Positions 1 to 9,482 of a stretch of DNA of 18,199 nt are shown one piece after another (the first letter of the stretch is position 1; each line of letters opens with the position of its first letter). The stretch lies in contig JADGJL010000556.1 of the NCBI GenBank assembly GCA_027600665.1, positions 1-18,199 on the forward strand, read 5' to 3'. The notes beneath the pieces were generated by a model. The model was not told the DNA's origin. It ran no database searches and saw only the letters and a list, made by a program, of their open reading frames with translations. Position numbers and translations under genes: made by a program. The stretch comes from Irineochytrium annulatum. Taxonomy: Eukaryota; Chytridiomycota; Chytridiomycetes; Chytridiales; Chytridiaceae.

Positions 1-1726
1 CCCCCGCCCTCATCATCATCCTCCGCCTCCCCCTTCTTGAATTTATAGATCGCATTGGCCGAGCTGCCCGTAAACAGCGGCTTGTCGTATAAGTCGTAGG
101 CATCGTTATCCGCAAAGCCCGACGAGATGCCGGCCGACTGGTTAAATAAGCGCTGATCAAGCATCGAGTCCTTCGACACTGTCGGTTGGGCAAGCCCAAG
201 CGCGATCTTTTCCGATATATCACGGTCAGCCCTAAATATCATCGATTAGAGACCAAATCCGGCGGCGCTTAATTAAACCAGCGCATCACGTACAGCTTCG
301 TCGCCTTTGCCTTCGCGTCCGCGCCCATGTTCTGCATCCTCGTTTCCCTTATCCTTTGCTGATTTCTCTCCCGCCTCAACTCGTCCCTCTCCTTCGCCTT
401 TGCTGCAAGGTCCGAGTCCTCCGAATCGTCCGAGTCGTCATCGCTCTCCACCGTCGGCACGATTCCGCCGCCAGGGCCACCGGCCGCAGCCGTGTGGCGC
501 GCTGGTGCAATGCCAGCCCTTTGATCGCGCGCTTGCTGCGCGAGCTCTCTCAGCTTGCGCTCCTTGTCCTCCTTCTCCTTCGCCAGCAGCTTCGCCTCCA
601 TTTCTCCCCTGACCCGCACTTCCTCCCGAACGTGACGATCGGCAATCGCGAGAGCCTCGCCCAGCTTTGCGAAGTTGTCATTGATTTGAATCTGCAAAAA
701 AAATCAGTTAAACTTCTCAGTAAGACGTCCCCTCACATCCTGAATGCCACGACCGTCAGCAGCCAATCGCTTATCCAATGGGATCGTGTAACCCTTCGCG
801 TTCTTCCAGTTACTGATGCAAGGCGGGATAACCCAGTTTTTCTGCTCCTCAGCTGTGACCTTCCGCGGCGGCGACCGGAGCACAGGCACGGGCGGAGACG
901 GCGGTCCTCGGGGTATCTTCTTGTGCTTAAACTTCGGAGGTTCCATCGGATCGACGGGAGCCTCCATCATGCGGATGATCCGCGATTTGGTCGCAACTGT
1001 GCCTTGCTGGGCGGGGGTGTACTTCACATACACAGGGCCGCTTGCGTTGCCGGTAATTGACTTAGGCTGTGCAGCTTTGATTCGAGCTATTTGGCCGTCA
1101 GTAACCAGAAAGCAGCCTTAAAAAAAAAAAAAACAGCACACCATCAACGAGTTTCTCAAGAGCCGCCCTCGTTTTATCAGTAGCCTCCTTAATTGCCTCA
1201 TCATCTGGCCTCGCTAAATCATTCTCCGACTGAACATCCTTCTCCTGCATATCCTTCAACGCCGAGTGGATGACCTTGTTCGCCCGGGCGCCCTGCTTTA
1301 AAACCAGGTCGTATCGCAAGTTCCCGTCCGCATCCGTCTGAAGGGCCAGGGTGGTCGAGGACGACCCACCGCCGCCGCCGGCCGCCTTTCTCCCCATGTC
1401 CAAAGGATACTGGGCGACGTGAATTTCCGGAAAAGCACCCCCATCACCATAGTCCTTCAAGCAGAATTAGAACGAATCCATGATTGTAAAACGACAATAC
1501 TCACATTTTGGGCCTTCGGGATAAATCCCTGCCGCTGGCCGTAGGGTGGAGGCCAAATCTTTGTCTGCACGGCCTTTCCCTTCACATCCGGCATCTCATC
1601 GTCCTCGTCATCGTCCCATTTGGATCTTGATAAGCTGGCCGACTTGGGCTTCGGTAAAGCTCTGGCAGCGACATGTTAGAAATCACTCTTCAATCACCTC
1701 GCGACTACTCACTGTGCAAGCGGCAT
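1..1726 (-). CDS. SNW1: SNW1/SKIP/Prp45 spliceosomal and transcription co-regulator, C-terminus beyond window
   Basis: SNW-domain protein of the activated spliceosome, also a transcription co-regulator in animals; nuclear. Exons read leftwards: 1726-1713, 1661-1505, 1454-1142, 1086-737, 691-294, 231-1; all junctions keep phase. About 487 residues are visible of a family length near 540, so only the end is missing. Visible motifs: PPPYGQRQGFIP, then DYGDGGAFPEIHVAQYPLDM, YVKYTPAQQG, KIPRGPPSPP, the signature SNWKNAKGYTIPLDKRL (SNW at residues 253-255), a basic coiled-coil-like stretch ending near residue 410, then RDISEKIALG and DQRLFNQS near the cut end. The first exon is only 14 nt (MPLAQ); it is inferred from a GTGAGT donor and a CTAAC branch site before CAG, because the frame meets a stop upstream of exon 2. 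One intron carries a run of 14 T. The identity is certain; the first exon is the least certain part. Confidence 0.93.
1120..1133. repeat. A14/T14 homopolymer inside SNW1 intron
   Basis: A run of 14 A on the + strand is read as 14 U in the SNW1 pre-mRNA. It lies in the intron at 1087-1141, between the GTGTGC donor and a CTGAC branch-like site followed by TAG. It is probably a polypyrimidine tract and may vary in length. Confidence 0.8.
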
Positions 1727-1749
1727 TTTTGATGTTAGTCTTTTTCTGA
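1727..1749. promoter_or_regulatory. 23-bp divergent spacer between SNW1 and SNAPIN-like start codons
   Basis: Only 23 bp separate the two inferred start codons. An in-frame TGA directly precedes the + strand ATG at 1750, so that start cannot move upstream without an extra exon. The promoters and 5' leaders must therefore overlap the opposite gene. No TATA box is visible in the spacer. Confidence 0.55.
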
Positions 1750-2150
1750 ATGGCGACCTTGCTTGGAACCGCGACGACGGTTGGGGAGCCCGAGCAGGAG
1801 GCGTCGACGACTTTCGAGGCTTCGCTGGGGGGTTCGCTCACGTCCTTGCTCACGCAACCGCTACTGGAGTTTGATATGCGCGTGGTTGCGGTGCAGGCCT
1901 CTCAAGCGTCGCTTTTGAAGGAAATGGAAGAGCTGACGGCCGGTATGAGCTCTTCCTTGACACTTTATCGGCTAAGAAACTCTGGGCAGAACTACAGTCC
2001 TTTCTTTCCTCCTCCGACCCTCCCGACCTTGATCCGGTAATTGCGCGGATCTCGCTGGCCAAGAAGAGGCTCACGCAGGCGAACAACACCCTGACCGTTG
2101 TGACTCAGCGCGTTGAGCGTATATATTCGCTCGTTAACCGCGTGCGGTGA
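1750..2150 (+). CDS. SNAPIN: SNAPIN-like subunit of BLOC-1/BORC
   Basis: Small coiled-coil protein of the Snapin/Pallidin family, a shared subunit of BLOC-1 and BORC that acts in endosome-lysosome traffic and organelle positioning. Exons 1750-1942 and 1990-2150 give 117 residues, close to the usual 120-136. The intron starts GTATGA, ends GGGCAG and splits a Glu codon; joining restores the family pattern. Visible: a hydrophobic start near LTQPLLEFDMRVVAVQASQ, which matches the N-terminal helix, then LDPVIARISLAKKRLTQANN, which resembles the LDPY...ARRRV...VNN region of human SNAPIN. There is no signal peptide or membrane segment. The start is fixed by a TGA immediately upstream. Alternatives are another BLOC-1/BORC coiled-coil subunit; the LDP motif favours SNAPIN. 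Confidence 0.75.
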
Positions 2151-2513
2151 TTTTGGGATCATGGCACCCCAAGTTGGGTTGGAAATTGGCGTCGCGCCGC
2201 GTGTTCCAGATGGCTACAGCTGGCACGGGGTCATCGGATTATTGGTAGGCCTAGTGATCTGCACAACGCATTGCGTGGGCGCGATGCTGGTAAAAGGGCT
2301 AACAAGTGATGGCTGCCGAGCAAGCCGACGCGCAGAGCCTTCTAAATTCGTATATCTACGATGGCCCGATAGCATATTACGATCAATAGAATTTGAACGC
2401 TTGCTTGTGTCCGTCGCGTAGCAGATCATCGCTGTTGAGTAGGGGCCAAGTTGAGACTGTCAATTTCACGAGACCACTTGCAGATCAACAGCGCGAGAAC
2501 CGTCTGAAGAGTC
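2151..2513. other. Spacer between SNAPIN-like gene and RabGAP gene
   Basis: This 363-bp stretch holds the 3' end of the SNAPIN-like transcript and the promoter of the RabGAP. A single + strand frame from an ATG at 2161 to 2421 could encode 86 residues with one hydrophobic stretch (GVIGLLVGLVI). I see no family match and treat it as probably fortuitous. No other signal was found. Confidence 0.5.
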
Positions 2514-5500
2514 ATGTGGGTTATACCAACGTTGACGGACGTATCCACGAGCTACTGGGACACGGTCAAGGTAAAATGGACGGTATTCCAGCTGAGACGA
2601 CTTTTTAACATGGGCCGAATCAAGGAAAACGACCTCTTTCTCATCCAGAAGTCCAAGGAGCAGGGCGGGGCACTATGGAAGTCCGTCATGGCGACCATTC
2701 AGAACGTGTAAATACCTGTGATCATTATATGTTTTCTCTCTGTGGTGCATAGATCGCGTTTTGGCCTGATATGGGGCTGATACAACAGGTTCGACACGAA
2801 GCAACCGCCTTTTCGGATCGTACTTCGAAGTCCGCAGGGACCGGATGTGGGACATATGGTCGCTGTATGTCCCTTAAGTGTGTCGCGTGCCTTACTCAAG
2901 ATTCTGCTAGGCCAACGATTCCTTGATCGCGTGTCAAAAAGATTGGCAGTGGATAGAGGGTAGACAGAACTTCTGGATCCTTTTAGCTGAAGCAATGCGT
3001 TCAGATAATCTGCAAGCCGAGTTGTCAGAGTTGGAAGACCCGGTGGATAAGGAGGCTTACGCGATATCCAAATTTCATTCGTTGGTTACAAGTGCAGGTT
3101 TGCCTCAGTTGTTTTTGGCTGGAGATGACACGTCTTGGCAGAAAAAGATTCGGACGAGAAATCGTCGGATGCGAAGTTTAGGGCGGCGTCACGAGCTTGG
3201 CGGCAGATCTTCCGCCTTCCCGAGACTGAGCGACTTGTAAACTGTAGGAGCTCGCGGGTGCACGTCAAATCGATGACAGCTTCTTTGCAGTTTATTCGTG
3301 CGCATATCACAAGAAACTCATCAATCAAGGGTGGATGTATATATCGATGTCCTACGTCTGCTTCTACTCCTTCGTCTTCAACGTCGAGACGAAAATAGTT
3401 ATCGAGCTGAAGGACATTGAAGAGCTGACGAAGGACAAGTCCAAGCGAGGGATGCTTTCTGATTCGATACGGGTTCTCACAAAGAACAAAACGGAGGTGG
3501 CAGTCAACGCCGACTGTTGTTTACTGATTAATATTACCAGCATCTGTTTTCAAATCTGTTCGCGAGAGATGAAACCTTTGATTTATTAGAGCACCTCACA
3601 AACCTGGCGATGCAACGCCTGCTGAACAGCACTGCCACGGAGCCCGCCCCCGGCCTCACGCTTGCGGACCAGGAAGAGCAGATGAACCTTCCTTTGTCAG
3701 GCCTCTCGATATCCCCCGGCAGCAAATCCGCACGGCCACTAAAGCAAAGCTTCGAGGAACAGAAGCGGAACCTTCAATTCCAAAACCTCTTCAACCTGGC
3801 GGCGACGGAGACGCTAATGGAGGAATGCTCCTCCATTTGCACGATCATGATCTCGGACGTCCAGACGAACTTCCACGGCAAAGTCTACCTTTCTAACTCG
3901 TTCATCTGCTTCACGTCGACAGCCAAGTACCAATGCCAGCTCGTCCTGCCCTTCTTCGCCGTTAAGCGTGTTGAGCGCATCAACTCGCAAACGTCGACGG
4001 TCGCCATTACGGTCTGGCACCAGCTCAAGATCCTTTTTCAGGTTCTAGGCGACAAGCAGGCATCCGACAAGTTCTGCATGACGCTGAAGGACCGGCTGCA
4101 GTCCCACGTGGCGTTGATGAAGCACTTGAAGCCGTTCCTGGCGACTTGCGCGACGGAGGACTTGGTGAACGACAGGGAGATGGTCAAAGGAGGGCTGGGG
4201 ATTAAATACGGTTTCGTTGACTCGAAAAAGTGTGTACTGCTTGCGTTAAGCGTGTTTCTAAATCATGGTATCCAGAACGAAGGAAAAGAATAAGCTGCGA
4301 TACTGGGTCGCGTATCTCAGGGGTAAGTGCATCGTTGCCTGTTGACCCGTTACTTACGTGACAAAGAATTTGGACGGAATTTGACTTTGATACGACTTCC
4401 CACATTCATCAAATTAGTTCGGATTGGCTTGCCAAATGCTCTGCGAGGTTGTGAATCGTTTAAACCGAAACTAATTGCAAAGCTAGGTGAAATCTGGGAG
4501 GTGTGTTGTGGCGCGATGGCGAAAAGGTACTCGTTTTTAGGGCTTGGGCTGGATTGCTCACTTGGTTAGATATGTAAACGCCGGCTACTATGAGAAACTT
4601 CATCATGATAACGTCGGCAAGCATTCGCTGTCAACGGAGGAGATCGAAAAAGATTTAAACAGGTGCGAAGTCGTTCAACTAGCTGATGAAGTGACCCGCT
4701 TCGTTATAACAGGAGTCTTCCTGAGTACGCCGGCTATCAAAACGACGACGGTATTAATTCTTTGCGGCGAGTGCTCTATGTTAGTGCACAATATTCTTTC
4801 TGGCCGAAGCTTATGATTTTTAGGCCTATTCGTACTATGACCCCGCTGTCGGATACTGCCAGGCGATGAACATCATCGTCAGCGTCCTGCTGATTTATCT
4901 CAGCGAGGAGCAGGCCTTCTGGATTTTAACGGTCCTGAGCGAGCGGATGCTGCCACAGTACTACAGCACAAATATGGTTGGCGCTGTCATCGACAATGCT
5001 GTGTTTGAGAATCTGGTAGGATTTTGCATACAACGCACGGCAGTTACTTACTAATGTGATGCAAAAGGTGACGAGGCTTATGCCTATGCTGGCGGAACAC
5101 CTGAAAAAGAACGAGATTCAGCTGTCGGTGGCGTGCCTTCCATGGTTCCTTAGTCTTTACATCAACTCGTTGCCTCTTCCCTTCTCGCTGAGAATTATCG
5201 ACTGCTTCTTTATGGAGGGCCCAAAGGTTCTCTTTCAAGTCGGGTAAGGAGGCTTCAATGTGGATTTAGTGCGAACCTAACGTGCCGCCGCAGATTGGCA
5301 ATCTTAAAAACCAATGGTGATGCGATCATGAAAGTCAGGGATGACGGTGAACTAATGTCAGCTCTCGCTCATGTTGAAAACTCAAGCTAAAGCTTTTGTA
5401 CAGGAACGTGCTGAAGACCTACTTCGCTAGCCTGGGCGATATCGTTAAGTCTACCGATCCCGCAACATCGACGAGAACAATTACGAAATTTAACCAACTC

Positions 5501-6928
5501 ATGTTGACCGCGTATCGGGAATTTCAAGTCGTAACGCACGACATGATCGTTGATTTGCGGAAGTCGCTGAAGTTGAAGGTTGTCCAAGGCTTGGATACCT
5601 ACGCAAAACGCTCTGTTATCCGGAACCTTACTTTCACGCCGAAGTTTACAAAGGAGGAGCTTTTCTTCCTGTGTGATCAATACTTCAGTGTGCTCTTTTG
5701 TAAGTGCCGATCAGTCTTTAAACTGATGCTGATGCCTTTCCAAGACGATCGGCAGAACGTGACGCAAAAGAACTCCGATCGAATGGACTTTTCTCAGTTT
5801 GTGCAGTTCCTCACTCGGTTGACGACCTGGGCGAACGTAAACCGTGATCTAGAGGAGCAACAAACCCGCCTCGGGTTAGGGGCGCCAGTAAAGCCGGTAG
5901 TTGGTAGCATTCTACTCAATAAGCTCTTCGCGCACGTGTTCGATAAGAACGGCGACTCTCTCGTTGACTTTGGCGACATCGTCCGTGGCCTTAGCAACTT
6001 GGTACACTCGGATCTTATGGGAAGGATTGCACTATTCTTCGAGCTCCATGACGAGGACAAAGACAGTTTCCTAAACAAAGAGGAGGTAATTCAATTCTCC
6101 GAGAGCTTGCTGTTTTTGATGAGGAGGATGGACGGGGATCGGTACTTGAATAGCGTCTCGAACGTCCTACATCGGTCATTCGAGCTCAACGCTAAACACG
6201 CGGTAGAGGGGAAGGACATTGTTGCTGCCGACAAACCTGCTACCACCGCCGAGTCCGCTTCCGTATCCCCCCCACCTGCTTCCACCACGACTGTCTCCGC
6301 ATCAAAAGCCCACCCCGCAACCCCGGCATCAGTAGGAACCACGGATGCGGCATCTGCTAACGGTGACGCGAAAGCGGCCCCCGCGGGGTCGCCGACGCGG
6401 TCCGAGTCAGGGGCACCGATTCTCATCGGGATTTCGGTCTTCCGGGAGCTCATCCTTGGCGATGAGTTTTTCGTCGAGTACTTCGATAATGACTTCCGCG
6501 CCTCCTTCATTCTCCAGGAGATTAAAGACGGCGAAAGCGGGGCTCGGGGAGTCGGGAAGGAGATCATGGACTCGCTCTGGCAGAGCGGCGTCGCGTGGGC
6601 CGGCAGGATGAGGACAACATCTGGGAAGTCGGGTGGAAGGAAGGCTGCGGGCTCACATAGGGTCCACAGGGAGAACAAGGAACACCGGATTGAGGGACCG
6701 GACGGGGCTTCCAGCAGCGGCGGGTGGGACGGGAGTGCGGCGGCTTCGGGAGATCATGTGACGGATAAGGGCAACTCGACCGGAGGGGAGTCGTCCGAGG
6801 CCGACGAGGACGATGACTTGGACGGGGATGTGGATGATTACGAGGAGGTTGATGAGCAGGCGCTGCTCGATGAGGTAGATACACTGCTGAAGAACATCGA
6901 TGAGGCGACGACGGAAAATAAGGTGTAA
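2514..6928 (+). CDS. GRAM-GRAM-TBC-EF-hand RabGAP (TBC1D8/TBC1D9 type, Gyp2/Mdr1-like)
   Basis: GTPase-activating protein for Rab-family GTPases, expected on endomembranes. Sixteen exons: 2514-2570, 2625-2707, 2789-2864, 2911-3097, 3142-3243, 3291-3496, 3541-4229, 4276-4322, 4367-4447, 4487-4526, 4570-4662, 4713-4779, 4824-5015, 5068-5243, 5294-5356, 5404-6928. The product is 1227 residues, close to human TBC1D9. It starts MWV as that family does. GRAM 1 lies near residues 154-225 (NQGWMYISMSYVCFYSF), GRAM 2 near 318-400, and TBC near 503-715. Both catalytic fingers are present: Arg554 in IEKDLNR and Gln589 in GYCQAMN. Two EF-hand-like loops (900-911 and 936-947) follow, then a Pro/Ala/Ser-rich linker and a very acidic tail. 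The Arg554 codon is split by an intron. The fourth donor (3098) could instead be 3092. Substrate Rab cannot be told from sequence. Confidence 0.95.
5942..6085 (+). other. Paired EF-hand-like Ca2+-binding loops of the RabGAP
   Basis: Loop 1 is DKNGDSLVDFGD, with Asp rather than Glu at position 12. Loop 2 is DEDKDSFLNKEE, with the usual Glu at position 12. Both have Ser in place of the common Gly at position 6. The pair lies after the TBC domain, as in TBC1D8/9. Calcium binding is inferred. Confidence 0.75.
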
Positions 6929-7130
6929 CTACGAGACGGGATGTTTTGAAGTAATGTAGGGGGAAAACGGGTATTTGCCTTCATAGCGACTTTCTGTTTT
7001 AATTTTGATACACATCACAAAATACAATGTATATGAAGGTGTATATTTCCAGATATCATTTGCACGGAACTCCAAAGCTCCAATCACTACCATCCACGGC
7101 CACCCAATTAATAAACGAATGATCTCAGCC
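6929..7130. other. Convergent 3' spacer, RabGAP and eIF2alpha
   Basis: A 202-bp AT-richer spacer between two stop codons facing each other; it must contain both 3' UTRs and polyadenylation sites. No gene is seen. An ATTAATAAAC stretch on the + strand near 7107 is the most poly(A)-signal-like element. Confidence 0.5.
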
Positions 7131-8420
7131 TCAAGCATCGTCGTCGTCATCCTCCTCCTCGCCCTTTTTATCCTTCTTCCCATCTCCTTCGACGTCACCA
7201 TCATCTTCGTCTTCATCATCGTCGTCTCCATCGACATCCCGGTTCAGCCGGTCAGCCTCATCCATCATCTTTGCCAGCTCCAAATCATCAGATTCGCTAA
7301 CGGCTCTCGGCTGTATGGTGGGACAATGCAAATGGTTATACATTGAAGGCTAAATCATGATACGACGACAACACTACGAACCTTCATCTTCACCTCCAGC
7401 GAACCGCTGTTCGCCTTGATAGACTCCTCTATCTTAGTAATGGCCTTCTCCATTGTCTGAATCCCGATGGTCTTCTCAAGCGAGTTCGTAATCATAACGT
7501 AAAGGGGCGGTGCGATAAGGGTGATTTTGATGGGGACCTCTGGCGTCGAGGCGGCCTCTCCGGCCATAAGGGCTGCCTTGATGGCGTCGATGCCCTCATA
7601 GCCAAAGCAGGTAACCTGGATGTCGGCGCGGATTTTAATCGGTTGGGGTGTGAGTCGGCGGCGGATGTTTGAGATGAGCTCCCGCCGGATTTCGACGGAG
7701 AGTTCAGGGAAGTCGTCGAAGACCCGTCCGGGCTCGCTGATAGAATGGGTAAAGAACACAGGTAATGATTACCCAACGAAAGGGAAATGTAGCTTACGCG
7801 ACTGCAACCTTGAACGCGTCGTACGCGTGCCCAAACTTCTTGTAAAGCGGCCACCCGACCTCGACGTACAGCTCCTCCAAGCCCATCCCGAGCTTCTCGG
7901 CCACGTGCCTCATGATTGAGTGGACCGCCTTCGACTTGTTGTACCTCTCCTCGCATTTGGCAATGTCCTCCGGCGACACCCTCCTCTTGGACAGGTCAAT
8001 GTAACCCTTCTCCTTGTCCACCCTTAGCACGACCACGACCTCGTTCTTGCCCACGCGGATGAGCTTTTGGATCGACCTAATGCGCCTCCGCGACAGCTCC
8101 GACAGCAGGATCATGCCCTCAATGTTGTGGTACTCCATCAGGTGGACGTACGCCCCCATGTCGGCGATCTGGCGCACGTTCACCATCACGAGGTCGTCCA
8201 CCTCCGGGAACTTGTTCTCGTACATCCGGCACTGCAGCCGGGCCTGTTGCTCCGAGATGGCGGCGAGCTGGGAGGGGGTGGCCGCGGATGCCGCCAAGGC
8301 GGCGGCCGTGTTGGCGTCGTGGCCATCAGGGAGGAAGTGATTCTGAGGGTTGTCGGGTTGGTTAGGGTTGGATTGGTATTGGCCCTCATCATCCAGGTCG
8401 AGATCAGTCTTCTCGGGCAT
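7131..8420 (-). CDS. SUI2: Translation initiation factor eIF2 subunit alpha with N-terminal extension
   Basis: Regulatory subunit of eIF2, which carries initiator Met-tRNA to the 40S ribosome. Exons read leftwards: 8420-7798, 7736-7382, 7310-7131, giving 385 residues. The S1 OB domain begins near residue 64 ([20 protein letters not shown]). The eIF2alpha-kinase target is intact: Ser110 in [13 protein letters not shown] corresponds to Ser51 (Ser52 counting Met). [20 protein letters not shown] follows, then the helical domain ([12 protein letters not shown]) and the alpha-beta C-terminal domain ([13 protein letters not shown]). The tail is a long run of Asp/Glu with a few Lys. Unusual: about 58 residues precede the normal N-terminus, rich in Asp, Asn, Pro and Ala. 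The - strand holds no GT between that start and the S1 domain, so a GT-AG intron cannot begin there. Family identity is certain. Confidence 0.97.
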
Positions 8421-8576
8421 TTTAGCGGTGGTTGGAGGACGTCGAAGGCAGCCGAGTGCGTCGGGGTTCAGGGATCGCGAGTCCGGGGGTGTCGGTGGTT
8501 AGGTGCAATGAAGTCTTCGTCGTGAATCACTCGCAAAAAAAACGGAATGGCTGCAAAGGACTTCCACAACGTACAC

Positions 8577-8596
8577 GTTGAAGATCGTTGAAGATC
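8577..8596. repeat. Two tandem copies of a 10-bp unit
   Basis: GTTGAAGATC occurs twice in direct succession, about 160 bp upstream of the eIF2alpha start codon. It may be chance or a duplicated promoter element. Confidence 0.7.
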
Positions 8597-8678
8597 GCGA
8601 AGAAGAGCAAGTGCGAAGATATCAGGTCGAATCATCGGCTGTTATTTTTTTTGTATTTTTACTTCTCTTCTTTCACTC

Positions 8679-9159
8679 TTAGTCACGATATTTGAAATGG
8701 AAATGGCTTCCGCCATGCAGCCGCCAGAACCCATCAGGAATGACCTGAATCACGTTTCCACCGGGTGGTGGTGATTTCGTCTTGAGCGATGAACGATGTA
8801 AATTAACCGTACCGTCTTGAAATTAGCACCATTACATCGTGCAACTTGCCCACTTCGGTTGCGAAAGCCTTTGTTACCATTGCTACATGCAGTAGGAGCG
8901 CACGCAAGGACTACTTTTCTTTAGCCGAGGAGTCCTCGAAGTTTTTTGCGCCATCAGATGGCACCCGCTTGTCGAGCACATCTCCACCGGGTCATCTCCC
9001 GATTACCGACGAGAAAACCAATTCAATATCGTGCAATACCACCGACCCGCGCACGCTTTGGTCTGCTAGAGCCAGGATGTGAAGGTGTGAAGGGGGATAA
9101 CCCAGGGCGAACTCCACAAACTTTGACAGTTCCTTAATACGCATTGATCCAGACTGCAT
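8679..9159 (-). CDS. Possible small spliced gene, unassigned
   Basis: I do not recognise this locus. Three - strand blocks join in phase 0: 9159-9007 (51 codons, from MQSGSMRIKELSKF to DIELVFSS), 8868-8836 (AFATEVGKLHD) and 8744-8679 (VIPDGFWRLHGGSHFHFKYRD, then stop). Donors are GTAATC and GTAATG; acceptors are AAG and CAG. That gives 83 residues rich in alternating hydrophobic strands. The pattern IELV...F...VGKL loosely recalls the last strands of a small OB fold such as TEN1, but this is a guess. Against it: the inferred introns (138 and 91 nt) exceed every other intron in the window, other joins are possible, and the opposite strand also has open frames. It could equally be promoter DNA or a decayed gene. 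Confidence 0.27.
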
Positions 9160-9482
9160 CTTCTTTTCCGTGTTAAAAGGAGTAGCCACGAACGACGAAA
9201 AGTTCACCAATTATTGTTGCTGTTAAGATCATGGTGCCAATTAAGGTCATGTGCAAGACGTTACTTGGCGGGGACGTACAGCGCAGAAAAACGACAGCGT
9301 GCCTGCAAGCTCGGGCACATCGAGTACGCAGTCAGACGTAAATGGGCGGGGAACGGCGTCGAATAGTCGTGAAGGGCGAGGTATGTTTTGTTTCCCACCC
9401 AACACGTCAATCTCTCTCGCACGCATCAACACATCACGCACACCCACCCGGCCCAGCAAACCTGCCTAGTCGCTCCCCTACA

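Larger units (their letters stand above)
8421..9482. other. Divergent spacer between eIF2alpha and Dbf2-type kinase genes
   Basis: This stretch of about 1.06 kb holds the promoters of eIF2alpha (-) and the kinase (+). A small spliced gene may lie inside on the - strand (see 8679-9159). The part from 9160 to 9482 is mostly the kinase leader, where a second in-frame ATG at 9342 is an alternative kinase start. A 10-bp tandem duplication occurs at 8577-8596. No TATA box stands out. Confidence 0.6.

Noticed and set aside
2161..2421. Possible 86-residue membrane protein in the spacer before the RabGAP
   Set aside because: Only one hydrophobic stretch supports it; no family match and open frames of this length are common here.
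6091..6678. Long - strand ORF opposite the RabGAP C-terminal exon
   Set aside because: The + strand frame continues from a conserved TBC domain into EF-hands and ends properly; the opposite frame is a shadow of GC-rich coding sequence.
8067..8525. + strand ORF opposite eIF2alpha
   Set aside because: Shadow of a highly conserved S1 domain; composition is His/Val/Gly-rich with no family match.
9342..9482. In-frame upstream start for the Dbf2-type kinase adding 47 residues
   Set aside because: The segment has no family resemblance and looks like leader sequence; 9483 was preferred, though it cannot be excluded without 5' end data.
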